In this document: in pieces, positions 33,669-42,864 of the stretch | Layout: the number at the start of each line of letters is the position of its first letter | How positions within the stretch are numbered: position 1 is the stretch's first letter | Origin: CBIHON01 sp966211965 | GTDB taxonomy: Bacteria > Pseudomonadota > Gammaproteobacteria > Burkholderiales > Burkholderiaceae_D | Assembly (NCBI GenBank): GCA_966211965.1 | Contig: CBIHON010000002.1 | Coordinates: 124,001-188,000, forward strand | Length of the DNA stretch: 64,000 bases | Direction of reading: 5' to 3' | Position numbers and translations under genes: made by a program | The notes under the pieces: generated by a model | Told to the model about the DNA's origin: nothing | Database searches by the model: none | What the model saw: only the letters and a program-made list of their open reading frames with translations

Positions 33669-34946
33669 TCAAGAGGCTGCAAGTTCGGGCCGCGCCGGAT
33701 TGAACACAAAGGCAAACAAGGCTGCGCTTTGCAATGCCAGACAGAGTGCGAACGCCGCCTGCATCGCAGCAGCCGGCGATGCACCGTAAGTCTTGAAGAC
33801 GTCGATCAGCAAACCCACACCCCACTGCACGGCAAAGGCGCCAATGAACAGCAGCAGGTTGTAGGCCGTGTTGGCGCGCCCGGCAAGCGCGGCCGGGAAG
33901 GCCATGCTGACATGGCTCTGAATCAGAGTCGTCACCGTGACGAAAACAGCCAGCACCGGCCATAATATCCACGTCCATGGCGCCGCGATCGCCACGATTG
34001 CCGTTTGCACCAGCAGCGTGCCGAACAGGCCGAATGCGACCGTCTGCGCCACGCTCCAGCCGCGCTTGCCCTCCTGCGATACATGGCGCGGCGCCCACCA
34101 GCCCAGGCCGAGGTAGCCGCACATCAGGCACAGGTTGAAGATAAAGAGGATTTGCGCGGTTTGTTCCTTGTTCATACCCAGCACAATGGCCATCCATGGT
34201 CCCGCCCATAGTGTTTGCAGTGCAATGAAGCTGCCATGGTTGACCAGGCCTAGCAGCGCCAGGCGGCGGAAATAGGGGTTGCGGAAAATCTGCACGTAAC
34301 CTTCGCGGCCGGCGCTGGCTTGCGTGCCGTTGCCGCTTGCGCCCGGCAGCGGGAACTCGCTTTCCACATCCTTGATGAGGAAAAAAATCGCTGCGGCCGC
34401 CAATAGGATCAAGCCCGCCATGACCCAGAATACGCCGCGCCAGCCGATGACGGACATCGCCGCCGTCACCGGCATCGTCGCTGCCAGCGCGCCCGAAGTG
34501 CCGGCTACCAGCATCCAGCTCGCCAACTGGCTTTGCCGCTCCGGTGCATACCACAGCCGATAGGCCTTGAATGGGGCCATCAAGCAAGCCGATACGCCGA
34601 GGCCGATCAGCGCGCGTCCCAGCCACAGACCGGCCAGCGAGGTACTCGTCGCAAATACCGCCGCGCCGGCGGCGGCGAACAATAGCAGCGCTGTTTCGGT
34701 TTTGCGTGCGCCATATCTGTCGAGCCAGATGCCGAGCGGCAGTTGCAGGCTGGCGAAACTGACGAAATAGGCCGAGGACAGCAGGCCTAGATCGGCATTG
34801 GACAAGCCGACCTCATGCATCAGTGCCGGCGCGATCACCGCATTGATCGAGCGAAAAGCGTAAGACAGCAGATAGCCGCCGGCAAAGCACAGGAAAACCC
34901 GCACGGCCCGCATGCCGCCCAGAAACGGACCGGGGTGGGAGCCCAT
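33669..34946 (-). CDS. Major facilitator superfamily transporter
   Basis: The 425-residue protein has twelve predicted membrane helices and MFS signatures (SSAYFVSFASLQLPLGIWLDRYGARKTE between helices 2 and 3). It resembles bacterial permeases of the NarK/YjjL type; the substrate is unknown. Its start follows the stop of the lipoprotein gene by one base, so the two are likely co-expressed. Confidence 0.92.
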   Translation of the reverse strand: MGSHPGPFLGGMRAVRVFLCFAGGYLLSYAFRSINAVIAPALMHEVGLSNADLGLLSSAYFVSFASLQLPLGIWLDRYGARKTETALLLFAAAGAAVFATSTSLAGLWLGRALIGLGVSACLMAPFKAYRLWYAPERQSQLASWMLVAGTSGALAATMPVTAAMSVIGWRGVFWVMAGLILLAAAAIFFLIKDVESEFPLPGASGNGTQASAGREGYVQIFRNPYFRRLALLGLVNHGSFIALQTLWAGPWMAIVLGMNKEQTAQILFIFNLCLMCGYLGLGWWAPRHVSQEGKRGWSVAQTVAFGLFGTLLVQTAIVAIAAPWTWILWPVLAVFVTVTTLIQSHVSMAFPAALAGRANTAYNLLLFIGAFAVQWGVGLLIDVFKTYGASPAAAMQAAFALCLALQSAALFAFVFNPARPELAAS

Positions 34947-34947
34947 G

Positions 34948-35487
34948 TCAGTTCGGCTTGAAAGAAGTGAGGAAGGTTTCGGCCGACTCGCGCGAAATAT
35001 TTTGCTCGCGGCCGATCACCACGGCTTGATACACGCGCTTGCCGCTGGCGGCGAAGCGCGCCAGCAGCAGCCTGGTGTGGCCGTCGGCAGCGGTGCCGCT
35101 CGCTTCGAGTTCGATGCTCGCATCCGCATTGGCCGGCGTGCCGGCAACCGGCTTCTCATGTTTGATGCTGCCGTTGATGTTTTTCACCATCGCGGTTTTC
35201 ATTGCGTTCAAGGCCGCCGGTGCTTGGGATGCCTGCGGCAGTTCCGCCGTGCCGACGGCGAAGTTCACGCCGTCGACTTCAGCCGCCGTCATCGTCATCG
35301 TGACCGGTATGCCGCCGAGATCGACCGGTCGCGACAGGGTGGCCGGTTTGGCCGGCATCAGGACCACGAAGTGCGCATCGTTTGGGCGCACCTCGCGCCA
35401 GTCATATTTTGGTGAGCAGGCCGACAATGCCAGGATGCCAAGGGCGGCGGCAAGGCGGCTATAAACGGAGTGGAAAAATTTCGGCAT
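34948..35487 (-). CDS. Putative lipoprotein of unknown function
   Basis: The 179-residue product from ATG 35487 has a lipobox (ALGILALSAC) and a mature part with strands such as YDWREVRPNDAHFVVLMPAKPATLSRPVDLGG. I do not recognise a named domain; it resembles exported proteins annotated only as hypothetical in Oxalobacteraceae. It lies one base upstream of the MFS gene. Confidence 0.8.
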   Translation of the reverse strand: MPKFFHSVYSRLAAALGILALSACSPKYDWREVRPNDAHFVVLMPAKPATLSRPVDLGGIPVTMTMTAAEVDGVNFAVGTAELPQASQAPAALNAMKTAMVKNINGSIKHEKPVAGTPANADASIELEASGTAADGHTRLLLARFAASGKRVYQAVVIGREQNISRESAETFLTSFKPN

Positions 35488-35582
35488 GGCCGAGATGGTA
35501 GCAGGGCGACCCGGATTGCGCTGGCTGAATCGGGGCCGCATTTGACTTGCCGCAGGTTCCCGGCCTCTTATTGCTGCGCGCT

Positions 35583-35939
35583 TTATTCCCGGCGTGGCGG
35601 CGGGCCGTCCGGACGCGGCGGCCGGGGGCGCAGTTCCTGCAGTTTCTTGAGTTGCTCCGGGCTCAGCAAGGCAGCCAGCTTTTGATCGGTTTCGCGCCGC
35701 AGGGCTTCCATTTTTTCGCGGGTCGCCTCGCGTTCGGTATCGAGCATCCTGCGCTTCTCGTGCTGCTCGCGCAAAACTTTCTCGACGGCCGCTGCGGTTT
35801 TCGCATCAATTCCCAGCGCGGCGAAATCGATTTTGGGCGGCGGATGATCATGCGATTGTGCCTGTGCCAGCGGCAGCGCCAATGCAATCGCAAGGGACAG
35901 CAGCGCCGGACGGAATTTGCGTAGAGACGGCATAGACAT
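35583..35939 (-). CDS. Small periplasmic Spy/CpxP-like helical protein
   Basis: The 118-residue product from ATG 35939 (AGGAAA site) has a signal peptide ending PLAQAQS. The long helical segment, rich in Glu, Arg and Lys (KTAAAVEKVLREQHEKRRMLDTEREATREKMEALRRETDQKLAALLSPEQLKKLQEL), is typical of LTXXQ/Spy-like periplasmic chaperones or metal-resistance proteins. It ends in a Pro/Arg tail. Family assignment is by pattern, not by strong motif. Confidence 0.75.
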   Translation of the reverse strand: MSMPSLRKFRPALLSLAIALALPLAQAQSHDHPPPKIDFAALGIDAKTAAAVEKVLREQHEKRRMLDTEREATREKMEALRRETDQKLAALLSPEQLKKLQELRPRPPRPDGPPPRRE

Positions 35940-36133
35940 GATGAGTTTCCTTTTCGGGATGATTGAATGAATAACGACAGGTGCCGTTATGTACATCCTG
36001 AGCCGCAAATCTGGAGCAAATATGTAGCAATTTTGAAGCCTTGCGTTTGGCAGATTTGCAATGTGGTTCTGCCATTTGCAAGCATGGAAGCCTTTGCTAT
36101 TCTTGTAGCGCAAACAACCAAAGCGGAGCGGGC

Positions 36134-38659
36134 ATGAAGATAATGGGATGGATTAAAAAATGCGGTGTAAATGGGTGCTTGAGCGGCGTTGCGATCATGG
36201 CCGCCGTCTTGGCCTTCAATTTTGCCCATGCCGCTCCGGCAACGGGCATGCAGCAAATTTCGGCGGGTAACTATCACAGTTGCGGGGTCACCAGCGGCGG
36301 AGCGTTGCAATGCTGGGGAGGAAACGGCGACGGACAAATCGGCAATGGCGAGTCGGGCAATGTCGTGCTGACGCCGACGCAAGTCATCGCGAGCGGCGTG
36401 ACGGCGGTGGCGGCCGGCGCCAGCCATACCTGTGCAATCGTCAATACGGCACTGCAGTGCTGGGGAACCAACTATAACGGCCAAGTCGGAACCGGCGGTT
36501 TGGGCGCACGGGTGAGCAAGCCGGCGCAGGTGATTGCGGACGGCGTGACGGCGGTGGCAGCCGGTGCCGATCACACCTGCGCGGTGGCCAATGGCGCATT
36601 GCTGTGCTGGGGCTCTAACGGTTTCGGCCAGATCGGCAATGGCCTTTCCAGCGGCAACACGCTGGTGCCGACCCAGGTCATCGCCAGCGGCGTGACGGCG
36701 GTGGCGGCAGCGGCTTCCCATACCTGCGCGGCGGTCGATGGCGGCTTGCAATGCTGGGGGCTAAATCGCTACGGCCAGGTCGGCAATGGCGCGGCGGGCG
36801 GGGCGGTGCTGGCTCCCACCCAGGTGATCGCCAGCGGCGTGACCGCAGTGACGGCGCTGGAAGAGCATACCTGCGCCGTAGTCAATGCCGCACTGTTGTG
36901 CTGGGGCGCAAACCAATACGGTCAAATCGGCAACGGCAATGCCGGCGAAAACGTGCTGCTGCCGGCGCCGGTAATCGGCAGCGGGGTAAGCGCGGCGGCG
37001 GCTGGCGGCAGTCACACCTGCGCGGTGGTCAATGGCGTGCTGCAGTGCTGGGGCGCGAATTTCAACCGCCAGGTCGGCAATGGCGGCAGCGGTGTCAACG
37101 TGCCGTCGCCTGTGCCGATACTATCCGGCGGCGTGACGGCGGTGGCGGCAGGCGGCAGCCATACCTGCGCCGTAGCCGATGGCGTGCTGCAATGCTGGGG
37201 CGACAACTATCGCGGGCAGCTCGGCAACGGCGCATCGGGCACTATAGTGCCTGCTCCGGCCCAGGTGATCGGCAGTGGTGTGACGGCGGTATCGGCACGC
37301 GACCGCCATACCTGTGCCATCGTCGGCGATAGCCTGCAATGCTGGGGTTCCAATTCCGCCGGCCAGATCGGCATCGGTACGTCAGGCACCAGCATCCTGA
37401 CGCCGACGCGCGTGATCGCGAGCGGCGTGACGGCAATGGCGGCGGGCGATTCCCATACCTGCGCAGTGGTTAGCGGCAGCTTGCAATGCTGGGGCCACAA
37501 CGGCTTCGGCCAGATCGGCAATGGTGCATCGGGCGGCAACGTGCTGTCGCCCACGCAGGTGATCGCAAGCGGCGTGACGGCAGTGGCGGCAGGCGGCGGT
37601 CATACCTGTGCGGTGGTCAATGGCGCACTGCTGTGCTGGGGCTGGAATGACTATGCCCAGATCGGCAACAGCACCTATGCTGCCAACGTACTGTCGCCCA
37701 CGCAGGTGATCGCGAGCGGCGTGACGGCGGTGGCGGCGGCCGGCTATCACACCTGTGCGGTGGTCAATGGCGGGCTGCAATGCTGGGGCAGGAATGGCGA
37801 AGGGGAGGTCGGCAACGGCGCGTCCGGTTTCGAATTGAAAGTGCTGTCGCCTACCCAGGTGATCCCGGACGGCGTGACGGCGGTGGCGACCGGCTTGGCG
37901 CATACCTGCGCGGTAGTCAATGGTGCGCTGAAATGCTGGGGCTGGAATGCATCGGGCCAGGTCGGTAACGGCAGCTACGGCAATAACGTCCTGTCTCCTA
38001 CGGAGGTGATCGCCTCAAGCGTGACGGCGGTGGGCTTAGGCGGCGAGCACAGTTGCGCGGTGGTCGCCGGCGTACTGAAATGTTGGGGTGGGAATGGCTA
38101 TGCCCAGCTCGGCAACGGCGCCGCCGGTACCGTTGTTCTGACCCCGGCTGTGGTGATTCCCGGCGGCGTCAGCAGTGTGGCGGGAGGGAATTTCCACACC
38201 TGTGCGGTGGTCAACGCAGCGCTGCAATGCTGGGGTGAAAACAATTCCGGCCAGGTCGGCATCTCGTTCGTCCTGCAATTGCCGATTGGACGCGCTGCCT
38301 TGCTGGCGCTCGGCAACGGCAAGCCGATCACGAATGCTTCCGCCACGCCGTCCAGCACCGATGATACTGATTTCGGTACGATCCCTGTCGGCGGCAGTGT
38401 GCAACGCGTTTTTACCATCAAGAATACAGGGGCGGACAGCCTGGTATTGAGCAACACAAATCCGGTTGCTGTTACGGGAGGCGGATTTAGCGTCACCGCA
38501 CAACCGGCGTTGCTGACGCTAGCGCCGAATGCCAGCACCAGTTTCACGTTGAGCTTTGCACCGCTTGCCGCCGGGGCGGTAGCCGGCACTGTCACCATCG
38601 GCAGCAATGCGGCCTTTGGCGCGCCGTTTACTTTTGCAGTGGGCGGCAGTGCCAACTAA
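36134..38659 (+). CDS. Secreted protein with 14 cysteine-paired RCC1-like repeats and a C-terminal Ig-like domain
   Basis: The 841-residue product from ATG 36134 (GGAG site) has a signal peptide ending AHAAPA. There follow fourteen near-identical units of about 50 residues with the core HTCAVVNGALQCWGxNxxGQxGNG, two cysteines in each. These form RCC1/BNR-type beta-propeller blades, probably two seven-bladed propellers. The last 110 residues are a choice-of-anchor-D/ASH-like beta-sandwich (DFGTIPVGGSVQRVFTIKNTGADSLVLSN...). It is likely outer-membrane-associated or released. Repeats are also very similar in DNA, so copy number could vary. Function is unknown. Confidence 0.88.
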   Translation: MKIMGWIKKCGVNGCLSGVAIMAAVLAFNFAHAAPATGMQQISAGNYHSCGVTSGGALQCWGGNGDGQIGNGESGNVVLTPTQVIASGVTAVAAGASHTCAIVNTALQCWGTNYNGQVGTGGLGARVSKPAQVIADGVTAVAAGADHTCAVANGALLCWGSNGFGQIGNGLSSGNTLVPTQVIASGVTAVAAAASHTCAAVDGGLQCWGLNRYGQVGNGAAGGAVLAPTQVIASGVTAVTALEEHTCAVVNAALLCWGANQYGQIGNGNAGENVLLPAPVIGSGVSAAAAGGSHTCAVVNGVLQCWGANFNRQVGNGGSGVNVPSPVPILSGGVTAVAAGGSHTCAVADGVLQCWGDNYRGQLGNGASGTIVPAPAQVIGSGVTAVSARDRHTCAIVGDSLQCWGSNSAGQIGIGTSGTSILTPTRVIASGVTAMAAGDSHTCAVVSGSLQCWGHNGFGQIGNGASGGNVLSPTQVIASGVTAVAAGGGHTCAVVNGALLCWGWNDYAQIGNSTYAANVLSPTQVIASGVTAVAAAGYHTCAVVNGGLQCWGRNGEGEVGNGASGFELKVLSPTQVIPDGVTAVATGLAHTCAVVNGALKCWGWNASGQVGNGSYGNNVLSPTEVIASSVTAVGLGGEHSCAVVAGVLKCWGGNGYAQLGNGAAGTVVLTPAVVIPGGVSSVAGGNFHTCAVVNAALQCWGENNSGQVGISFVLQLPIGRAALLALGNGKPITNASATPSSTDDTDFGTIPVGGSVQRVFTIKNTGADSLVLSNTNPVAVTGGGFSVTAQPALLTLAPNASTSFTLSFAPLAAGAVAGTVTIGSNAAFGAPFTFAVGGSAN

Positions 38660-38688
38660 GAAGGAACGTGCGCAGAGATGAAAGGTTT

Positions 38689-38713
38689 GCAGGATGGGTG
38701 AAAACCATCCTGC
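38689..38713. terminator. Hairpin between convergent RCC1-like and baeR genes
   Basis: GCAGGATGG-GTGAAAA-CCATCCTGC is a perfect 9-bp stem. It lacks a clear T run, so bidirectional termination is only probable. Confidence 0.5.
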
Positions 38714-38761
38714 GATTCAAGTATTTTCATACGTCATCCGAAAAACCGCGCTGACGAATCA

Positions 38762-39442
38762 TTAACGCAATTCAAAGCGGTAGCCGACCCCATACACCGA
38801 CTGCAGGCATTCACACTGGGGCAGCCGGTTCTCTATCTTGCGGCGGATATTCTTGATGTGGGAATCGACGGTGCGGTCGCTGATGTCGCGCTGGTCTTCA
38901 TGTGCGAAATCGAGCAATTGCTGACGCGAATAAATACGGTCGGGGTGGGCGATCATTTCCGCCAGCAGGCGAAACTCGACCGGCGTCAAGGGCAGCACGG
39001 CGCCATTGAGCGTGATGCGCATGCTCTCGTGTTCGACCGTGAATTGCGCCGCGCTCGGTGCGGCAGGCGCAATGCCGGCGCGCCGCAACTGCGCCTTGGC
39101 GCGCGCCACCACTTCGCGCGGACTGAACGGTTTGCACACGTAGTCATCGGCGCCCAGTTCGAGTCCGAGCAAGCGATCGATTTCATCGACCCGAGCGGTC
39201 AGCATGATGATCGGTACCTGGCTGAACATGCGCACCGCCTTGCAGACTTCCAGGCCATCGAGTTGCGGCAGCATCAGGTCGAGAATCACCAGATCCGGCG
39301 GTGCACGGCGGATCTGTTCGAGCGCGCTGCGGCCGTCGCTGCACTGTTCGGTGCGATAGCCGGCAGCGTTGAAATAATCGGCCAGCACGGCGGCGATTTT
39401 GGCGTCGTCTTCGACGATCAGGATGCGTGTGTTTGCAGGCAT
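38762..39442 (-). CDS. baeR: OmpR-family response regulator, BaeR-like
   Basis: The 226-residue protein has a receiver domain (ILIVEDDAKIAAVLADYFNAAGY, LVILDLMLPQLDGLEVCK, MLTARVDEIDRLLGLELGADDYVCKPFSPREVVARAKAQLRR) very close to BaeR. A winged-helix DNA-binding domain follows (LTPVEFRLLAEMIAHPDRIYSRQQLLDFAHEDQRDISDRTVDSHIKNIRRKIE). With the kinase gene one base away it forms a BaeSR-type envelope-stress system that usually controls drug efflux. Its targets are not adjacent here. Confidence 0.9.
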   Translation of the reverse strand: MPANTRILIVEDDAKIAAVLADYFNAAGYRTEQCSDGRSALEQIRRAPPDLVILDLMLPQLDGLEVCKAVRMFSQVPIIMLTARVDEIDRLLGLELGADDYVCKPFSPREVVARAKAQLRRAGIAPAAPSAAQFTVEHESMRITLNGAVLPLTPVEFRLLAEMIAHPDRIYSRQQLLDFAHEDQRDISDRTVDSHIKNIRRKIENRLPQCECLQSVYGVGYRFELR

Positions 39443-39443
39443 G

Positions 39444-40964
39444 TCAGGCAGGTATCAAAGGAAGCAGCACCAGGATTTTAATGCCGCCGAGCGAGGAAGG
39501 AAGCGCCTGGATCGTGCCTTCGTGAGCTTCGACCATCGCTTTGCAGATCGACAGCCCCAAACCGCTGCCCCCGCTGGCACGGCTGCGCGCCTGGTCGACG
39601 CGGTACAGGCGTTCGAACAGGCGGGCATGGACGCCGGGCGCAACGCCGGGCGCGCTGTCTTCGATCGTCAGTTCGGCCTGGCCTTCCCGTGTTGTCAGGG
39701 AGCAGGCGATTGTACCGCCGGCATCGGTGTAGCGCAGGCTGTTTTCCAGCAGGTTCGTGATCACCTGTGTCAGGCGGTCCGGATCGCCGTGGACTCGCAG
39801 CGCCTGCGGATCGAACGCTGCCGACAGCTTCAAGCCGGCGGCTTCGGCACGCACCTGGTAGCGCGCCAGCACCGCCCTCACCAGGGCGCCGAAGTCCAGC
39901 GCCTGGCGCCGATAGTGCAAGTCACCGGCGTCGGCCAGCGTGATCTGGTGCAGGTCGTCGATGAGTTTGTTCAGCCGCAGCACTTCGGCGTGCAAGGAGT
40001 CCAGCGCGCGCGGATCGGCTTGCCGGATGCCGTCCAGCAGCGCTTCGATCTCGCCGCGGATCACGGTCAGCGGCGTACGCAATTCGTGCGACACATCGGC
40101 CAGCATCCTGTGCCGCTGCCGTTCGCCGGCTTCCAGCGCTTGCGCCATCGCGTTCACGTGCTGCGCCAGTTCGGACAATTCATCGCGATTGAGCACCGGT
40201 GCCCGCGCGTCGAACTGGCCTTGGGCGATGCGTTGCGTCGCATTGCGCAGGCCGGCGATCGGCCGCAGGAAATGGCGTGCAAGCCCTATCGCCAGTAAAA
40301 CGGAAAAGCCGATCAATGCCAGCGCCAGCCATATCAGGTCGCGGATCTGGTTACGGATAAAGCTGGTGTCGGTGGCGCCGGCGACCTGCTGCAAGGGCTC
40401 CAGGTTCAATTTGCCGACGACCTTGCCGTCGACTTCGATGTTGAGGCTGGTCCCCTGCGGCGCGTCCGGCGGCCCGATCAGGGGCCGGCCGGTTTCATCC
40501 GTCATCGACAGCCGCGGGCCGAAGCTGGTCGGGTCAGGCGGCGGCCGGTTTCCCGGGCGCGGCGGGCCATCGCGGCCCGGCGAGCCTGGAGGGGGAGGCG
40601 ACCGCTCCCGCGCCACGCCGTCGGCGCCGGGCGGCGGTCCTGGCTCGCTGTTGCGCGGCGGCGGATCGGCTCGCGGCGGCGGCGCGCGTTCGGGATTCGA
40701 GGCTTCCTGGCGCGGCCTGATGCGATTGAGCAGTTCGCGCATGGCACGAGGATTGTTGCGCAGCCACTCGAAATTGCCGGTCTCGCGATAGCGCTCGGTC
40801 AACAGGTCGCGCAATTTTTCCAGATCCTGCGCCTGCACTTGATTCAGGTAGGCGATGAAACCGCGCTGCAGGTTCTGGCTGGTGACCCAGGCCATGGTGC
40901 CGATGCAGAGCATCACGATGCCGATCACGGCCAGCGCGATTTTTCTGGTGATGGTCAGGCGCAT
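39444..40964 (-). CDS. baeS: BaeS-like sensor histidine kinase with proline-rich sensor domain
   Basis: The 506-residue protein has two transmembrane helices (residues about 8-28 and 193-215) and HAMP (RPIAGLRNATQRIAQGQFDARAPVLNRDELSELAQHVN). HisKA (MLADVSHELRTPLTVIRGEIEALLDGI) and the ATPase core (NLLENSLRYTDAGG, GSGLGLSICKAMVEAHEG) follow. The periplasmic part is unusual: about 75 residues at positions 85-160 are dominated by proline, glycine and arginine. Pairing with baeR supports a BaeS role, but the sensor segment differs from E. coli BaeS. Confidence 0.88.
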   Translation of the reverse strand: MRLTITRKIALAVIGIVMLCIGTMAWVTSQNLQRGFIAYLNQVQAQDLEKLRDLLTERYRETGNFEWLRNNPRAMRELLNRIRPRQEASNPERAPPPRADPPPRNSEPGPPPGADGVARERSPPPPGSPGRDGPPRPGNRPPPDPTSFGPRLSMTDETGRPLIGPPDAPQGTSLNIEVDGKVVGKLNLEPLQQVAGATDTSFIRNQIRDLIWLALALIGFSVLLAIGLARHFLRPIAGLRNATQRIAQGQFDARAPVLNRDELSELAQHVNAMAQALEAGERQRHRMLADVSHELRTPLTVIRGEIEALLDGIRQADPRALDSLHAEVLRLNKLIDDLHQITLADAGDLHYRRQALDFGALVRAVLARYQVRAEAAGLKLSAAFDPQALRVHGDPDRLTQVITNLLENSLRYTDAGGTIACSLTTREGQAELTIEDSAPGVAPGVHARLFERLYRVDQARSRASGGSGLGLSICKAMVEAHEGTIQALPSSLGGIKILVLLPLIPA

Positions 40965-41343
40965 TGTGCAATTCCGCAGCGATGGAAAACTTCATCATGC
41001 CGTGTCGCGGCTCGGCTGTCACGCCGAGCCGCGATGTTTCTTTCAAGGGCGTTCATCATGCTCGTGCCGGGTTTGGCAGGCCCTCAGGCCGCAATACCCA
41101 GCAACAGTGTCGCCGTGTACCCGTTGCTGGCATCGCCGGAAAGGCTGGCCATTTGCCGGCTGTCATGATCATTCCTTTGCATAGTCGATTTGCTTGGGGG
41201 TGTAGGAAATGATCATCGCCAAATGTGGAAAAAAAATGGATTTTGCGAAAATCGGCGGTGTCGGCGCTTCTCCATTTTTTCTTCACATTTCAAGAACATG
41301 CTGATGCTCCAGATAGATTTGAAAATCACGCCGGGAGGAGATC
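40965..41343. other. Intergenic region between divergent baeS and peroxidase-like genes
   Basis: This 379-base stretch holds no gene I can support. It must contain the baeSR promoter and the promoter of the haem-protein gene, whose GGAGGAG ribosome site is at about 41334-41340. No clear sigma70 boxes or long dyads stood out. Confidence 0.5.
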
Positions 41344-42852
41344 ATGATGAGGAGCAAACTGTCGCAACGCATTGTGCGCATCACTGTCTTGTCCGTACCT
41401 TTTGTCTTGAGTGCCTGCGGCGGAGGCAGTGCCGATCAAAGCGCGGCGGTGCAGAAAGATGTCTTGGCGCCGGCTGCGGCATCCGCGGCGCTGCCCGCCG
41501 CGCCTGTCCCGGTGCCGAATGAAAGCGGGCAGGCGCTGACTTTCAGCACCGTTGGTTTCATCGATACCGGCAATCCGTTTTTCAAGGCTTTCGGTAATGG
41601 CCGCAGCTGCGCCAGTTGCCATGATCAGGCCGAGGGATGGAGCATCACGCCGGCAGGCCTGGAGCAGAGATTCGTTGCGACCAACGGAGCCGACCCGGTG
41701 TTCCGCCTGGTTGACGGCGCCAATTCGCCGAAGGCGCGCGATACCACGATCGACCAGAAGCGGGCGGCCTATAGCATGCTGTTGACCAAGGGCGTGATCC
41801 GGGTCGGCTTGCCGATTCCGTCAGGTGCCGAGTTCGAATTGGTCAAGGCCGATGATCCCTACGGCTACGCCAGCGCCAGTGAATTGTCGCTGTTCCGGCG
41901 TCCGCTGCCGACCACCAACCTGAAATTCATCAGCACCGTGATGTGGGATGCGCGCGAGACATTCACCGATGCCGGTTCAAGGACCTGCATTGCCGGCAGC
42001 GTGCCGGCCAAATGCTTTGCGTCAACCGATTTCAATCTGCTGCACCAGGCCAATTCAGCGGTCCGGGGGCATGCCGAAGCGGCCCAGGATTTGACGGCCG
42101 CCGAGCAGCGGGCCATCGTCGATTTCGAAAAGACCTTGTTCACTGCACAGATTGTCGACAATGCGGCGGGCAGCCTGACCGCAGCCGGTGCGCTGGGCGG
42201 GCCGCTGGAGTTGTCGAAGAACGATTTCTACTTCGGCATCAACGACTTCTTCGCGGGCGACTATAAAACCGGCGCGCCGTTCGACCCGAACGCGATGCGC
42301 ACTTTCACGGCCTGGAACGTTTTGAACATTCCCGGCAATCGCCCCGATCCGCGTGCGCCGAATGCAGCCCAGCTTCTGGCCAGGGCGTCGATCGCACGTG
42401 GCGAAAGGCTGTTCAACACCAGGCCGTTCAGGATTTCCGGCGTGCAGGGATTCAACGACGAGTTGAAATTGCCGGTAGTCAGAGGCACCTGCGCCAGTTG
42501 CCATAGCACGCCCAATTCGGGTACCAACAGCATTCCGCGCCTGTTCAACACCGGCGTCTCGGCCGGCGCGCGGCGCACGCCCGACATGCCCTTGTACACG
42601 CTCCGAAACAAAACCACCGGCGAGGTCATCGAGACCACCGATCCGGGCAGTGCCATGTTGAGTGGTAAATGGAGCGACATCGGTCGCGTGAAGGTACCGA
42701 GCCTGCGTGCAATCGAATCGCGTTCGCCGTATTTCCATGACGGTTCGGTCGACGAATTGAGCGATGTGGTGCGGTTTTACGACCGCCGCTTTGCGATCGG
42801 ATTCACGCCGCAGGAGATTGCCGACATCACCGCGTTCCTGCAGGCGATGTAG
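41344..42852 (+). CDS. Di-haem cytochrome c peroxidase-like lipoprotein
   Basis: The 502-residue product has a lipobox (FVLSAC, Cys25) and two CxxCH haem-c sites, CASCH at residues 89-93 and CASCH at 383-387. These are spaced as in the MauG/CcpA di-haem peroxidase family. The C-terminal region (VPSLRAIESRSPYFHDGSVDELSDVVRFYDRRF) is also characteristic. It is expected in the periplasm, anchored to a membrane, transferring electrons to peroxide or modifying a substrate. ATG 41347 is an equally good start behind GGAGGAG. The insert between the haem sites is longer than in classical CcpA. Confidence 0.9.
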   Translation: MMRSKLSQRIVRITVLSVPFVLSACGGGSADQSAAVQKDVLAPAAASAALPAAPVPVPNESGQALTFSTVGFIDTGNPFFKAFGNGRSCASCHDQAEGWSITPAGLEQRFVATNGADPVFRLVDGANSPKARDTTIDQKRAAYSMLLTKGVIRVGLPIPSGAEFELVKADDPYGYASASELSLFRRPLPTTNLKFISTVMWDARETFTDAGSRTCIAGSVPAKCFASTDFNLLHQANSAVRGHAEAAQDLTAAEQRAIVDFEKTLFTAQIVDNAAGSLTAAGALGGPLELSKNDFYFGINDFFAGDYKTGAPFDPNAMRTFTAWNVLNIPGNRPDPRAPNAAQLLARASIARGERLFNTRPFRISGVQGFNDELKLPVVRGTCASCHSTPNSGTNSIPRLFNTGVSAGARRTPDMPLYTLRNKTTGEVIETTDPGSAMLSGKWSDIGRVKVPSLRAIESRSPYFHDGSVDELSDVVRFYDRRFAIGFTPQEIADITAFLQAM

Positions 42853-42864
42853 GCGGCACCTGGA

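Noticed and set aside
36300..38250. Regular 150-bp repeats that might be mistaken for a CRISPR array
   Set aside because: The period is a coding unit of about 50 residues within one open frame, with no spacer structure.
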